Translations under genes and position numbers: made by a program
The notes under the pieces: model-generated
Database searches by the model: none
What the model was told of the DNA's origin: nothing
The model's input: the letters and a program-made list of their open reading frames with translations, nothing else
In this document: positions 10,899-22,314 of the stretch, piece after piece
Layout: each line of letters starts with the position of its first letter
How positions within the stretch are numbered: position 1 is the stretch's first letter
Assembly: GCA_029449245.1 (NCBI GenBank)
Contig: JANATF010000011.1
Span: 1,302,001 to 1,366,000, forward strand
Length of the DNA: 64,000 bases
DNA from: Mortierella alpina
Taxonomy: Eukaryota; Mortierellomycota; Mortierellomycetes; Mortierellales; Mortierellaceae
Direction of reading: 5' to 3'

Positions 10899-12336
10899 GG
10901 TTGCTCAACTTTTTCTTGTCAGTCAACGAGGGAAGGGGAGAGGTACAAAGGGGAGAGGAAGAGGCTTCTACGTGAAGAGAGGAATGGGGAAGGGCAGGAA
11001 CGAGTGAAGATGATAAGGAAGTAGGAGAAGTAAAAGAAAAAGAAAAAAAGGCGGCCGCGACATCAGCCATGCCTTTTATATCCGCTGACTGCGTAACACC
11101 CCGTCAAGACGGAGCTCCCAGGCGTCTTAGGCGCGCATTACAACGAGGGCCTCACATGCAGCGATATTGTTTCTCATGCTGTGTCCGCCACACTCTTTCG
11201 GCTTGCCCGAAACGCGCCGAGGCTACCTCATCAGCAGGGAATGACAAATGAGCTCCATTTAGTTGCTGCGTCGCGTCTCATTGCATCCACCCATCTCTCT
11301 TTGGCAACAGTTGCACGCTAGACGCAGGGTGTGCGTCTTCGGGGGTAGTAGAGAATCCTCAAACGATTCTTTTTTTTTCTTGTTACCCACGTCCCTCTTT
11401 ACCCGCTTCTAAGCGCACAATGCCCCTTATTTTTTTTTTCTTCTGCCTTTGTTTACTCTAATCGTTCGTTCACACTGCACCATTCAACCGTGTGTACTTT
11501 TTGTGTACGCTGGTCAAGAGTCGATGCGTACGTGAGTGGGTTGAGCGAATGCTGCTGCTGCGAGTGGTCGACGCTCTACTCGTGTCATACCCATCCGTTT
11601 TGTCAGCCTGGATGAAACCTCTGCAGCCCAGCCTCTGGATGACAAGAGCGAAAAGGCTGCAGAGATGGATGGTATGAGATGAATGGATAGATTGACGGAT
11701 GCGGCGAGACGATGTCAGACATCCTGCGGGTCTCTCCATAGCGCAAGGATGGGTTGTACTTGCCTGCAGCTGTCCTTCAGCAGCAGGTCTGTGCGCCATG
11801 GCACAATGCATCGGCTGCACGTGATGTTGAAGCTTCGCGCGGGCCACGAGGCAGCAGCATCCTGCATACACCTGCCCACTCGAGTACCAATAGTCTGTAG
11901 TGCACTCCCCTTCGCTCTCCAGAGGATTCTGACCAGAGATTTCTGTAGACATCGCGTCTGTTTGGAAGGCTGTGTTCGCCAAAGGTCCGCTACTCCAGAG
12001 TCGAGGCACGACGCGCTCAGGAACAATGCCTTCCGTGTGCGCCTAAAAATAACCATTTGTGTTCCAACTCTGCTTTTCTTCTTTGCACGCCTCAACCTTC
12101 CTTTGCCAGCTCATCCTTTTTTTTCCAATCTCTTGTTTTCCGTTTTCTTCGACTTCACCTCTTTCTGCACCCACCCAACCAGTCAAGAGAACAAAAAAGC
12201 AGATAGCACACTGCATTCATCACTCCATCTCCCGCCATCAGCACGCACCCCCGTTGCGAATCATTTTTGACACAACACGCCCAACAAAGGATATTTCTTC
12301 CTTTACCTCAAACGACATACACTTCCGCGTCTCCTG
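10899..12336. promoter_or_regulatory. Divergent promoter region, eEF2 / PC-esterase-like gene
   Basis: About 1.4 kb with no convincing gene. Open frames near 11470-12009 on both strands are Arg/Ser-rich without recognisable domains. The eEF2 side has a TATA-like box. The side towards 12337 is CT-rich from about 12060 onward, as expected for a leader. Confidence 0.5.
11074..11080 (-). promoter_or_regulatory. TATA-like box upstream of eEF2
   Basis: Minus-strand TATAAAA (in GGATATAAAAGG), about 175 bases upstream of the eEF2 start codon, with a GA-rich plus strand (pyrimidine-rich leader) between them. Strong TATA elements are expected for this class of highly expressed gene. Confidence 0.5.
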
Positions 12337-13773
12337 ATGCCCGCCATGCCAGCTCTGGGCAGGCCGTTGGCCCTGATCATCGCCTGCGCGGTCTTCTTCC
12401 AACTCGTACTCTTCTTCCGGAGCAACGTCCTCAACCCTTCCTCCGACTTTGAACAACAAGACTCCCTCGACGACAACCAGTCATCATCACGATGGAAAGA
12501 TCCTGCCAGGAACCGTCACCCCACCGTGCCACTCTCCCTCAAAGATCTCCTCGTCCTCGACGACCTTGCAGACACCATTGCTCAGGCGGAGGCCTTCCGT
12601 GTGTTTGAAAACAAAGAAGCCGGACGAATCCACGGAACCCACATCAAAAACGACCCTGACCAAGTGAGAAAGATTCGCGAACAGATTCACTGCTGGACCA
12701 CACACGGCTCTTGGGTCCGACAAGACCAGGAATTCCCCACGTTAAAACACCTTGGCGACTCGAGATTTGCCAAATGTGACAAGAACTTTCTCAAGGCGCT
12801 GGACAGAGAAGGCAACGGACACTATCTGGGCGAATTCGATCATGCACACGACCGATTCTTGGTCCGTGAGGCCGTCAAGTACAAGTGGGTGCCGGACTCA
12901 TCCATCTGTGGACCAGGAACTGGACCCAACAAACTAGGACTCGAGGACGCCAGAGCAGAATACCAGGCACACACAAAGACCAAGTTCTGTCAGGTCGTGA
13001 ATCAGCGGGACATCTTGGTTGTTGGCGATGTGACACAGTACCAAATCCACGATGTACTCGCCTCGGCCTTCCAGAGCTCCTTCGTCTGCTACGGAGAACT
13101 GGGCTGCCTTCATCACAGCTCACATGGACTCTGTCAAAACGTGGCCCTCAAATACGCTCGAAACGACATGCTCTCCGTCCCCTGGGCCGTCGACCCCGAG
13201 GAGGAAGAGTATCCAAGTGCTTCAACTGTCGAGCAGCCCTGGGCAACCGCGGATATGCTACTCAAATACAAAATTCTGATCCTGAACCGAGGATTAGTCT
13301 GGAGACCGGACGAGGTGTTTCTGAGCGAGCTGGTCTTTACAATGAAACATCTCTGGAGGTATTACCCTGAAACCATGGTGATCTATCGAGCTTCACACCC
13401 TCTCTCGCCAGACTGTTCTCAGTTCAAGAACCAGGGCGAGGACGAAGCTATTGCTGATAACAAATCCGGCCATTCCATTGTTGAGGGCACCATTCTTCGG
13501 AAACCACTCCAAAGCCCACCTCAACGGCAGGAACATATCGGATCGACGAAGGAAGAGTACCGTCCTACTTTGGCAGATATTGAGAGACAAAACAGGATCG
13601 CAAAGCGCGTCGTGGAATCCGCAGGCGGCATCTATCTGGACACAGAGGCCATGTTTGCCATGCGTCCTGACGGGCGGATGGGCGATGGCGATTGTGCACG
13701 ATTCTGTGCCCCAGGTCCATTGGATGCCTATGCAGATCTGATTTACAACACCTTCAGGATCCTGCAAGTATAG
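12337..13773 (+). CDS. Type II membrane protein of the PC-esterase / TBL-like fold, catalytic residues altered
   Basis: Single exon, 478 residues. A short cytosolic tail is followed by one membrane segment (about 11-27, LALIIACAVFFQLVLFF), then a luminal region, a Golgi glycan-modifying enzyme layout. DILVVGDVTQYQIHDVL at about 225-241 matches the block that in trichome-birefringence-like and PC-esterase proteins carries GDS. The C-terminal block DCARFCAPGPLDAYADLIYNTF (452-473) matches the DCxHWCLPGxPD block. Here the Ser of GDS is Val232 and the His of DxxH is Arg455, so both usual catalytic residues are missing. Cys pairs such as C119/C147 and C191/C218 may form disulphides. Family members O-acetylate polysaccharides; this one may be a non-catalytic relative. 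A second start at codon 4 is possible. Confidence 0.72.
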   Translation: MPAMPALGRPLALIIACAVFFQLVLFFRSNVLNPSSDFEQQDSLDDNQSSSRWKDPARNRHPTVPLSLKDLLVLDDLADTIAQAEAFRVFENKEAGRIHGTHIKNDPDQVRKIREQIHCWTTHGSWVRQDQEFPTLKHLGDSRFAKCDKNFLKALDREGNGHYLGEFDHAHDRFLVREAVKYKWVPDSSICGPGTGPNKLGLEDARAEYQAHTKTKFCQVVNQRDILVVGDVTQYQIHDVLASAFQSSFVCYGELGCLHHSSHGLCQNVALKYARNDMLSVPWAVDPEEEEYPSASTVEQPWATADMLLKYKILILNRGLVWRPDEVFLSELVFTMKHLWRYYPETMVIYRASHPLSPDCSQFKNQGEDEAIADNKSGHSIVEGTILRKPLQSPPQRQEHIGSTKEEYRPTLADIERQNRIAKRVVESAGGIYLDTEAMFAMRPDGRMGDGDCARFCAPGPLDAYADLIYNTFRILQV

Positions 13774-13789
13774 TATCGCAGTGCACAAA

Positions 13790-13805
13790 CCCCCCCCCCC
13801 CCCCC
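13790..13805 (+). repeat. Poly-C run of 16
   Basis: An uninterrupted run of 16 C just downstream of the stop of the PC-esterase-like gene, in its 3' flank. Such runs often vary in length between isolates. Confidence 0.95.
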
Positions 13806-14005
13806 TATCCGCATTCATACTTATATAAACACCGTCATTATCAACACTAATCATCGCAGGACGATGATGGAAACAATTACCTCGCATTGCTCGTATGTTG
13901 ACTGGGAAAAAGTATAGGGGGGCTACAATACAAAGGAGACAATCCCTCTCCCATATGTTTTTGTTTATTCAGAATCACCCTCAATACATTTCTCACTTCA
14001 TTTCT

Positions 14006-16433
14006 CTAGTTGCGTCCAAAGAGGCGGGTTAGGACCGTGAGGTAGTGCCTGTTGATCACGCTAGGATCGTTCTGGTAAATAGTCATCAAAACTCCCATGG
14101 AGGCACTGAACAATGCAATGTCTCCGTTACGAATGTTGCGCACGATGCCACGCTTCAACAACATGTTCCAGCTTGTCTCCAATGCACGGGGCAGGCAATA
14201 CAACGCAAGCTCCATCTGCCGTCCTGGTGCCTCAATCAATACCGCCAATCCTGAGAGAATGCCGTTGAAAAGATAACTGTCGATTGATTGTGTCGCAAGA
14301 CAGGACAGGACAAGGGAAGAGAGAAGAGACCGGTGTTAACAGTCGTCTCGACACTGCTGGGTCCAATGCCAAGCGTGTAACTAAATCAGCAGTAGACTTA
14401 CATGAAGAGAGTCTCCTTTTTCAAAATTCTGCGCATCATACATGGCGTGACAAAAGCACCGAGCACATAAACGGTCAAGAACATGCACGAGCGCAACGTG
14501 GACTTGACGTAACGGTAGGCAACATCTTGCGGGTTGGTGGCAAGTTTCTTGTGCTGGAAGACAAGTGTCACGATCTATGAGGACAATTAACGGAGACGAA
14601 TGAGAATCTGCGTCCGGGATATATCATCTGATACTTAGCAATCCACCGAGGCAGTGTAAGACTTACAAAGTTGAGAGTGCCATACATCTTGGCCGCTCGG
14701 CCAAATTCACCCGTGAGAACATCGAGTGCATGTCCCCTGCATGGCGTCAGTGGGTGCAGCAATGCACACAGCTGAAAGTCGTGATGCAGGTGGCTGGGAA
14801 TCAATGTGGCAATGTTGGACGAGATGTTTTTGGCAACAAACTCCTTGGAAGAGATGCCGGCGGGGATCCCAATGTGCTCCATTCCTCCTGGTAGCTCCTT
14901 CAAGACCGCGTACTGAGACCTGAAAGTCTCCACAAGTGGAAGAAACATGGGTCCAAACTTTTGAGGCAGACCCGAGTGCTGCATGATAAAGTTCCAGTAG
15001 GACCGAGGCATCGCATCCGGCTCAATCACGCACGAGTAAATGTTAACAGAGGCTGTCATGGACATGAGCACAGTCGCTGCTGAAGCCGACATAACCTTTG
15101 CTAAGATGTCGTCCCACCCAGCACCAGTGACAAGCTCCTGCTTCTCTCCTGAGGACTCGACCGCGTCCCGCAGCGCCAGACGATTGACGGATCGCTTTGC
15201 GTGCCGATGCTCCGCCCACTTTTTCATGGCGTAGCTCGAACCAAACTGGATGGATCTGGTGAAAAGATAGAGCGTGAGTGCTGTCCTGCGGCTCTTGTTC
15301 TTGTCCAGAAGCAATGTCAATCCCGCGACGGATCCTGCCACGAAGGCATTGAGCCGATCACCCTCATGATTGGGACGGTAGTAGCGCATGGTGCAGAGCA
15401 CCAGCTTGTAGGCGGATAGGAAGGATGATAGGAAGAACGCAAACCCGACTGTGTCACTTCCGCCGCCTCTCTTAAGGATGCGTGGACTGCAATGGGCAAA
15501 GAAATGCATCGGTTAGTTGGGCGCGTCAAGATCTATGTGATGTGTATGTATACCTCCGCCAAATACCCTCTGACGCGTGTCTGGGAGCGTGTTTGTGGGG
15601 TGTGGGACAGAGCTCGATTTTGCTTGCACGTGAAGAAGCGGAACCAGACTGGCCAGCCCAACAGTGCAGGCGGGCCGTCCGCAAGCTCGCATCTCCCGTC
15701 AGGGTCACACGTGAGAGGGGACAAGGTGGACAGGGCACTCTTCAACGGCATCGCTGTTGGGAGAGATACCGCTTTCAATAGAAACCAGTTGACAGCCTGG
15801 CTCTGGAGGCCTGATAGTCGCAGCGCTCCTTCACTCCCTCCCTCCCATTTCTATCTGTGGTCCTTTTCGGGTCCGGGCGTTGGCGTTTGCTTTTGCAGTC
15901 CACTGAACACCCGGTCTGGCATGGCATACATACTCCTGTGATCTCGGGCAGAGTCATAGAGGGCATCATCAACTTACTTCTTGAAAGCCCTCCCGGTCAA
16001 AAGTGAGGGAAGAATTCCGATCAGGTACTTCAACACATAGGCAATCATCCAGGTCTTGAAGAAGCCTCTCGTTACATTCTGACTACAGGTCTTGCCGTCG
16101 TGTTTGCAGTTACTGACCCGTTTCGTGCTCTGGGTGATGTCGAGATTCAATCTCTGTAGGTTATGGCTGCAATTCAACAATGCAACGAAATGAATGAGTC
16201 TCGGAGTTGGTGATTTCTTGCAGGAAACCCCGAAGAGTCTCCTTTCTCTCTATGCATGGTGTATGCGGGGGAAAGTATTTCTTTCTGTCGTGTCCTTTCT
16301 ACCTGCTGAGTCTTTGCAAACGCTGCTGAAAGTTATTGAAGCCAGCAATAACCTTTTCCGTCTCCTTGTCCGTCAGAGCCTTGGACAGCAACGCGGCGAT
16401 AGCCTCAAGAAAGTTTTCCCATGCATTGTCCAT
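14006..16433 (-). CDS. TMEM135: TMEM135 family membrane protein
   Basis: Five exons on the minus strand: 16433-16303, 16166-15978, 15486-14667, 14574-14402 and 14276-14006; phases agree throughout and give 527 residues. TMEM135 proteins are polytopic and act in peroxisome and mitochondrial dynamics and lipid handling in animals. Supporting blocks are the N-terminal CKHDGKTCSQNVTRGFFKTW (the His/Cys-rich entry of the family), KYLIGILPSLL, the GSVAGLTLLLDKNKSRR loop (basic segment after a glycine-rich helix, as in Tim17-like repeats), ALYCLPRALETSWNML, and a C-terminal helix ending LTRLFGRN. The long intron 2 (15977-15487) holds no gene. The gene is head-to-head with AP-1 mu, 1.6 kb apart. Confidence 0.8.
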
Positions 16434-18030
16434 GCCGAATGAGTAGCTTCAAGAGAATGCCAAAAAAAAAAAAAAAAAATGGAAACAGAGGACAGAAGCG
16501 GCTATGGACGGCAACCAAGGGAGAATGTAGCCGAGAGGAGTGGAGAGGAGTTGCAGGTCGGCAATTAGACCTGCAAGGAAAAGGACGTGGAAGGACAGAA
16601 AGTAAAGGGAAAAGGAAGACTGAAGAGAAAGAACGATCCTGTTGAAGCGAGAAAGGGTGTGGAGGAGAAAACGAAATCCTTTTCTCGGGCCTTAGCCTGA
16701 TACGTGCATCAGCGCTGTCGCGTGAAAGCCAAGGGCGGAATCAAATTTCCTGTTTGGTGTCCCACGGACACAGGGAAAAAACGAGACAAATGTATGCGCA
16801 ATATGGGTCAGGAGTGGAAAAGATAGCCAAAGGAGACAACTTCTCCAGGGCGGTGCGGACAATCTTGGCTGAATGCCAAGATGAGGTTCGAGGCCGAGAT
16901 GGATGCGTCTCTCTGGCTTCGAACCGATGTGGACGATCGATCGAGCGCGACCCATTAAAGAAACAGTTGTGTCTCCATCCCCAGAAACGAGAAAGCACTT
17001 TCACGTTTAAGTGTCAACTCCCTCAGCCCCAGCAATTCTCATATCCGTCTTGGCAAAACAAAGATACGTTATGGCTTCACTTTACCGAAAGACACAGCAT
17101 TCGGATACACTAGAGGAATCGCGAGCCTTAGTCTGGATCCAAGTCGCTCAAAGCTCTCGCCGCCTTACGCGGATATCAAAGGCACAGAGTACGGTACCGT
17201 TGCCTTCCCCAATACATGTAAATCTTGTTTGCCTGCTCAAATCAGCCTGCATCCTCATACTCGCTTGCCTTGTCTCTCCAACATTCATCACTCTTACCAT
17301 TATGGTGGGACACCACTCATCACGCAGTGCCCATCAATGAGAAAGCGATCAAGCTTCATATGCGCAACTCCCTCATCCATGGAGCACCGAAATCTACCAA
17401 AGGATTTCTTTAAGAGCACTACCTCAGCGAGGACATGAGACGCGTTTCGCCAGTAACGCTGTGAGCGAGGCGAAGCGCAAAAACTATTGCTTGCGGTACA
17501 AAGACCTTACAAAGTAAGTATTAGCTCTATTAGTCGCCTCAACCATCCATCGTTTAAACGCATACACCGCCCCACGACGCATGGATGGCTTCGAAGTCCA
17601 GGGGACGGGACAGGCAGCTGTAATGAGTTTTGCCGAGGCTGATACTCCAGCACAGCTAATATATCCTCCAGAAGCTGGTAGTCAAAACTTGACACCATGT
17701 GCTCAGGCAAGAAAGTAGCGACTGAAAAGGCAGGCAACACTACAATGGCTCCTCCACACGCACAGCTCCGGTGAAGTGGGTAAGCATACATATGTAAGCA
17801 TCAAGGAATATATACGGTTCTCGTTGTTCGTTGTTAGCGCACTGCAGCTTAAAAAAAGGGAGACACGTCACACTCCTCGCTTGCTCCTTGCTCCACGTCT
17901 CTTCACCCGCTCCTCTGTTCTCATCAGCCTACTCGCCAATACACTGCAGCACATCACAGGGAGACGCCCATCGACCCGCACCCTCTCGATCCTCAACTTT
18001 CGCTCGTCCACCTCCTTTTTTTCATCCGCC
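16434..18030. other. Intergenic, divergent between TMEM135 and AP-1 mu
   Basis: No convincing gene. There is a poly-A run at about 16461-16479. Short frames at 16754-17113, 17011-17340 and 17507-17791 have no recognisable domain and no splice partners I could find. A TA-rich stretch at about 17808-17816 and a CT-rich leader from about 17870 lie before the AP-1 mu start. Confidence 0.5.
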
Positions 18031-19952
18031 ATGGCCTCCGCAGTGTCCGCCATCTTCATCTTGGATCTCAAGGGCAAGGTCCTGATTTCACGCAACTACC
18101 GTGGCGACATTCCCATGTCTGCCGTCGAAAAGTTCCTCCCGTTGGTCCTCGAGGCTGAGGAGGACAGTCAGGCCCCTGCACCATGCTTCACCGATGACGG
18201 AATCAACTACCTTTACATTCGACACAACAACCTTTTTTGTAAGTGCGCTACGAAGGAGTGAACGAAAACAGCCGCTATGCGATCATCATCAGGAACAATC
18301 GCGGTTGTGATGATGGGACCTCCAATGCATCAATGTTGCTCAGTACGGGGATGCTTCCATTGGGAGACCCAGCATTGTCTTGTTCAGACCATCTCTCTAA
18401 TACTATACCTCTGTCTCGTCTAGTGCTGGCCATCACGCGTAAAAACTCCAATGCAACCACTGTCATGCTCTTTCTCCACACGATCGCCGAGGTCTTGACC
18501 GAGTATTTCAAGGAGCTGGAGGAGGAATCGATCCGGGACAACTTTGTCATTATTTACGAACTTCTGGATGAGATGATGGATTTCGGATACCCACAGACAA
18601 CAGAGTCTAAGATTCTGCAAGAATATATCACTCAGGACGCCTACAAACTCGAGGTTCAGGTTCGGCCACCCATGGCGGTCACCAACGCTGTCTCGTGGAG
18701 ATCAGAAGGCATTCGTTATCGCAAAAACGAGGTCTTTTTGGATGTGGTCGAGTCTGTCAACCTGCTGGTGAACGCCAACGGAAACGTCCTCAGGAGTGAA
18801 ATCTTGGGCGCTGTCAAGATGAAGGTTTTCCTGTCGGGAATGCCCGAATTGAGATTGGGCTTGAACGACAAGGTCATGTTTGAGAGCACTGGTCGCTGTA
18901 AGTCTGGCAGTTTTTCTTTCTCGCCACTACTGGGTGGTCATATGGAAATCCGCAACATCATCTTAACCAAAACGTATTTCATAATAGCACCCACAAAGGG
19001 CAAGTCGATCGAAATGGAGGATGTCAAGTTCCATCAGTGCGTGCGCCTTTCAAAGTTTGAGAACGACAGGACAATCTCGTTCATCCCTCCAGATGGCGAG
19101 TTCGATCTCATGACATATCGACTCAACACTCAGGTCAAACCATTGATCTGGGTGGAGGCTCTTGTTGAGAACTATACTGGAAGCAGAGTCGAGTATCTTA
19201 TTCGCGTATGTACCTTCGTACCCGATGATCAGTGCAAACAGCGTCAGAATCTTTAGGCGGAACCTGTGAACATAAGAGATCTCACCCTTTTTGTGGCTAC
19301 TTGCCGGGCGTGTTTATAGGCCAAAGCCCAGTTCAAGCGTCGCTCATCGGCAAACAACGTTGAGATCCATATTCCTGTCCCCGAGGATGCCGATACACCA
19401 AAATTCAGGGTATGCGCCAACTTTTTTCGCAACTGAGAAAGGAATCAGTGCGATGATTATATCACCCTTGACTCAACTGCATCTCTTTTATCGCCCACTC
19501 ATTCCGTCATTGTAGAGCGGGATCGGATCTGTACAATACGTTCCCGAGAAGGCGTGTGTCATCTGGAAGATCAAGCAGTTCCAGGGAGGCAAGGAGTTTT
19601 CGATGAGGGCTCACTTTGGTCTTCCCTCAGTCAAAAACTGTATGTATTCGTCGTCCCCACCCTCCAAATCGCTAAAATTATGAGACCAACGAAACATTAC
19701 TAACGCGCTACCATTCCAATTGCCTGGATCGTATCATCTATTCAAGTGGAGGATGCTGACAAGCGACCACCCATGTCCATCAAGTTTGAGATTCCTTACT
19801 TCACAACATCGGGCATCCAGGTCCGTTACCTCAAGATTCAGGAACGTTCAGGATATGCAGCATTGCCATGGGTTCGCTACATCACTCAGAACGGCGATTA
19901 TCAGATGAGAATGCCCGATAGCATCAAAGCGTCCAAGATGGCACCTATCTAA
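18031..19952 (+). CDS. APM1: AP-1 clathrin adaptor complex subunit mu
   Basis: Six exons: 18031-18238, 18424-18897, 18988-19205, 19320-19409, 19516-19639 and 19747-19952, giving 439 residues. It is the medium chain of the AP-1 adaptor, which selects YxxPhi cargo at the trans-Golgi and endosomes. The longin-like N-terminus reads AIFILDLKGKVLISRNYRGD. The hinge contains YFKELEEESIRDNFVIIYEL and FGYPQTTESKILQEYIT. The mu homology domain contains VSWRSEGIRYRKNEVFLDV, FHQCVRLSKFENDRTISFIP, QFKRRSSANNVEIHIPVP and FTTSGIQVRYLKI, ending WVRYITQNGDYQMR. The match is to AP-1 rather than AP-2 mu across the whole length. The CT-rich leader immediately before the ATG supports this start. Confidence 0.95.
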
Positions 19953-20254
19953 GGGGAAGAAAAAACTGCGGGCCATTGGTCCCTGCTCGCTTGAATCCTT
20001 AGAAATCAGGAGCTATTTCAAACATCCAAAGCATTTTTTGTTAACGCCATGATGGTAGTGCAACCTGACAGTCAGCAGAAGAAAACACTGCCAGGAAGCA
20101 CCCACGGACGCTTTTTTTTTCCTTTCTCTTCTACACTTGCCACACTACAAAATTCCTCACTTGAATAAAACTGAAAAAGAAACGAGTATTGTTGTATATT
20201 TGTGCAAAGTATCGATATATTAACACATGGTAGCAATAATACAAACTTCGATAT

Positions 20255-22012
20255 TCACTTGGACCAGATCATCGTCGTCGTTGGCTGGCGCTCTCCAGCA
20301 TGCAGTTCATTCTGCAACCTCCGCTCCATGTCAAACAATGGTCGCAGAAGGTCCACTTCCGCAGGGATATGGACATTCAAAGAGTTGATCACGGTTTGAA
20401 CAGCTGCCAGAGCCTCGGCCTTTGTGGGTATCTGTCTTGCAGTGGGAGAGCCACCCGAACTAGTGCCTCCTGCTGACGATGTCGATGTTGATCCCGTTGC
20501 CTTTGCTGCAGCTGCTAATGATGCCCCTGTGGTAGTAGTCGCAGTCACTGCTGCTGCGGCTGCTGCGGCTTCCAAGCTACCATTGCTCACTGCAGTTGGT
20601 GATAATGCCTGCTGATTGAACTGCGCCTGCTGCTGGAGATGCTGCAATTGCTGTTGCTGTTGCTGAAGGGATTGCGCCAGTAACGCAGAAGACGAGGGCG
20701 TCATAGGTGGCGGTGAACCCCTAGACCGCGCGGCAGAGACCATTCCCGGCGCTGCTGGATGTGCCTGCTGTCGCAACTGCTCCCGAGATTGTAGACCAAG
20801 GCCCGTGCTCTTTTTCCTTCCCCTTTTACTCTTGACGAGTGGTGCCACAGGAGATACGATGGGTGCCGTTGGTCCATCAGCAGGGGCGTGGATGGAACCA
20901 GAAGTGGATGTGGATGTGGATGACGACGAAGGTGGGTTATCGGGACCAATAGCATGAGCCATCTGGTGGTGTATTTCCGACTCGATACCTTCCATCATGG
21001 CATCGGCGTTGTTCATCTCTCCGCCATCCATCCTATGGTCAGTGTCGAGGTCTTCCATGAAGTTTTCATGCTGCATCTGCTGCATCTGCTGCTCTGCCTC
21101 CGCCCGTGCTGCTTTTGCAGCCAAACTCCTGGCGATGAGCTGATCATCCGTCGAGAGCGGCAGGATCGCGGGCGCAAATCCACCTGCAACTAACTCATTG
21201 ATCGCCACCAGGCTGCTTGCTCCTGGGGCATTCAGTGCAGTGCCAATGAGATGATGTCGCTTGGTGAAACCAGAGACCCAGCCATTCGAGAAGGCTGGAA
21301 CTTCGGTATTTTCTCGGCCGGGCAAAGTCTTGATGTAGGCGCCCAGTTCCTTGGCCTTCTGAATGATCATCTTGTAGGATACATGGATGTTGCGCTCCTG
21401 ATTCTCGCGAACCCACATCAACAGGGCGTCGTCCAATTCTGAGCAGAGTACGTTTCGCTTACGCTGGCCTTGGAGTTCGATTTCACTCATGCTACTGTAC
21501 CGCGACTGCTTGCTCAATATCCTCGAGAGTGTTCCCATGGCGGGCTTACGAGAGAGGTTGAACTCTAGCTGGGCCCAGATGGCGAGTGCCTCGAGAGTCA
21601 TGGCTGGATGTGCGGCACGTTGCAAACAGATATCCCTACGATTGGCGTTGGTGAGAGTAACATTGCGGCCACCGACGCGAACAGGAGGTACGTTGGGTTG
21701 GGTATCTTCGTCTTGTTGCTCGTGTTCATGGCCCTGTTCTTGGTTTTGCTCCATATGCTGTTGCTGTGGTTGCTGTTGTTGCTGCTGCTGCTCTAGTTGA
21801 TGCTGGTCTAGCTGCTGATGCTCTAGCCGCTGTTGCTCTAGCTGCTGTTGCTCTAGCTGCTGTTGTTCTAGCTGCTGTTGCTGCTGTTGTCTGTGCTCTC
21901 GCTCGAGCTTTAGAAGGAGCAGTTCCGATTCTGGATCGTCCAGCTGCTGCTGCTGTTGCGGTTGTTGCTGTTGCTGCTGCTGCTGCTGCATGTTGATGGT
22001 CGGCTGTGTCAT
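20255..22012 (-). CDS. PolyQ protein with CENP-B / Tc5-type helix-turn-helix DNA-binding domain
   Basis: Single exon, 585 residues from the ATG at 22012; the frame stays open upstream, but this ATG begins just before the polyQ tract. Residues 9-100 are Gln-rich with LEQQQ repeats. Residues about 121-175 (TNANRRDICL..., LSKQSRY) and about 187-257 (ELDDALLMWVRENQERNIHV, FSNGWVSGFTKRHHL) match the tandem helix-turn-helix units of CENP-B and pogo/Tc5-type transposases. No DDE catalytic domain follows; instead there is a His/Met-rich stretch, an AT-hook-like KSKRGRKKS, polyQ and polyA, and a short helical C-terminus. This suggests a domesticated transposase DNA-binding domain acting as a transcription factor or chromatin protein. 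The binding site is unknown. Confidence 0.75.
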   Translation of the reverse strand: MTQPTINMQQQQQQQQQPQQQQQLDDPESELLLLKLEREHRQQQQQQLEQQQLEQQQLEQQRLEHQQLDQHQLEQQQQQQQPQQQHMEQNQEQGHEHEQQDEDTQPNVPPVRVGGRNVTLTNANRRDICLQRAAHPAMTLEALAIWAQLEFNLSRKPAMGTLSRILSKQSRYSSMSEIELQGQRKRNVLCSELDDALLMWVRENQERNIHVSYKMIIQKAKELGAYIKTLPGRENTEVPAFSNGWVSGFTKRHHLIGTALNAPGASSLVAINELVAGGFAPAILPLSTDDQLIARSLAAKAARAEAEQQMQQMQHENFMEDLDTDHRMDGGEMNNADAMMEGIESEIHHQMAHAIGPDNPPSSSSTSTSTSGSIHAPADGPTAPIVSPVAPLVKSKRGRKKSTGLGLQSREQLRQQAHPAAPGMVSAARSRGSPPPMTPSSSALLAQSLQQQQQQLQHLQQQAQFNQQALSPTAVSNGSLEAAAAAAAVTATTTTGASLAAAAKATGSTSTSSAGGTSSGGSPTARQIPTKAEALAAVQTVINSLNVHIPAEVDLLRPLFDMERRLQNELHAGERQPTTTMIWSK

Positions 22013-22314
22013 GGAGGTGTGTGTGTAGAGGTGAGGGAGAGATTGAGAATTGGGTAAGTTGCAATGGGCGAGTGGAGCATGCGCTTTGACGCTAGGACGG
22101 ATTCCCTCGTGGATGGACGCGACGCGTTCAGGCTGGCAGAAAAGAATTGAATGAAGAGAGGGTGGGATGAGCAACTGGATAGAGAGGGTGGCGGACAAAG
22201 GAAAAGAGAAAAAAACAAAGGAGGTCGACCCACACAAAAGGGAGCTTTCGAATTGCACGGGTTACAATTAAGGGTATATCGGCTATATTTTATATGCAAC
22301 GTTTCCTCTCTGAA

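Noticed and set aside
11470-12095. Overlapping frames on both strands upstream of the PC-esterase-like gene
   Set aside because: All lack domains and overlap each other in several frames; the interval is better read as promoter and leader.
16861-16940. GGTTCGAG-like word suggesting a tRNA T-arm
   Set aside because: No matching acceptor stem or D-arm at the right spacing; no tRNA was found anywhere in the window by eye.
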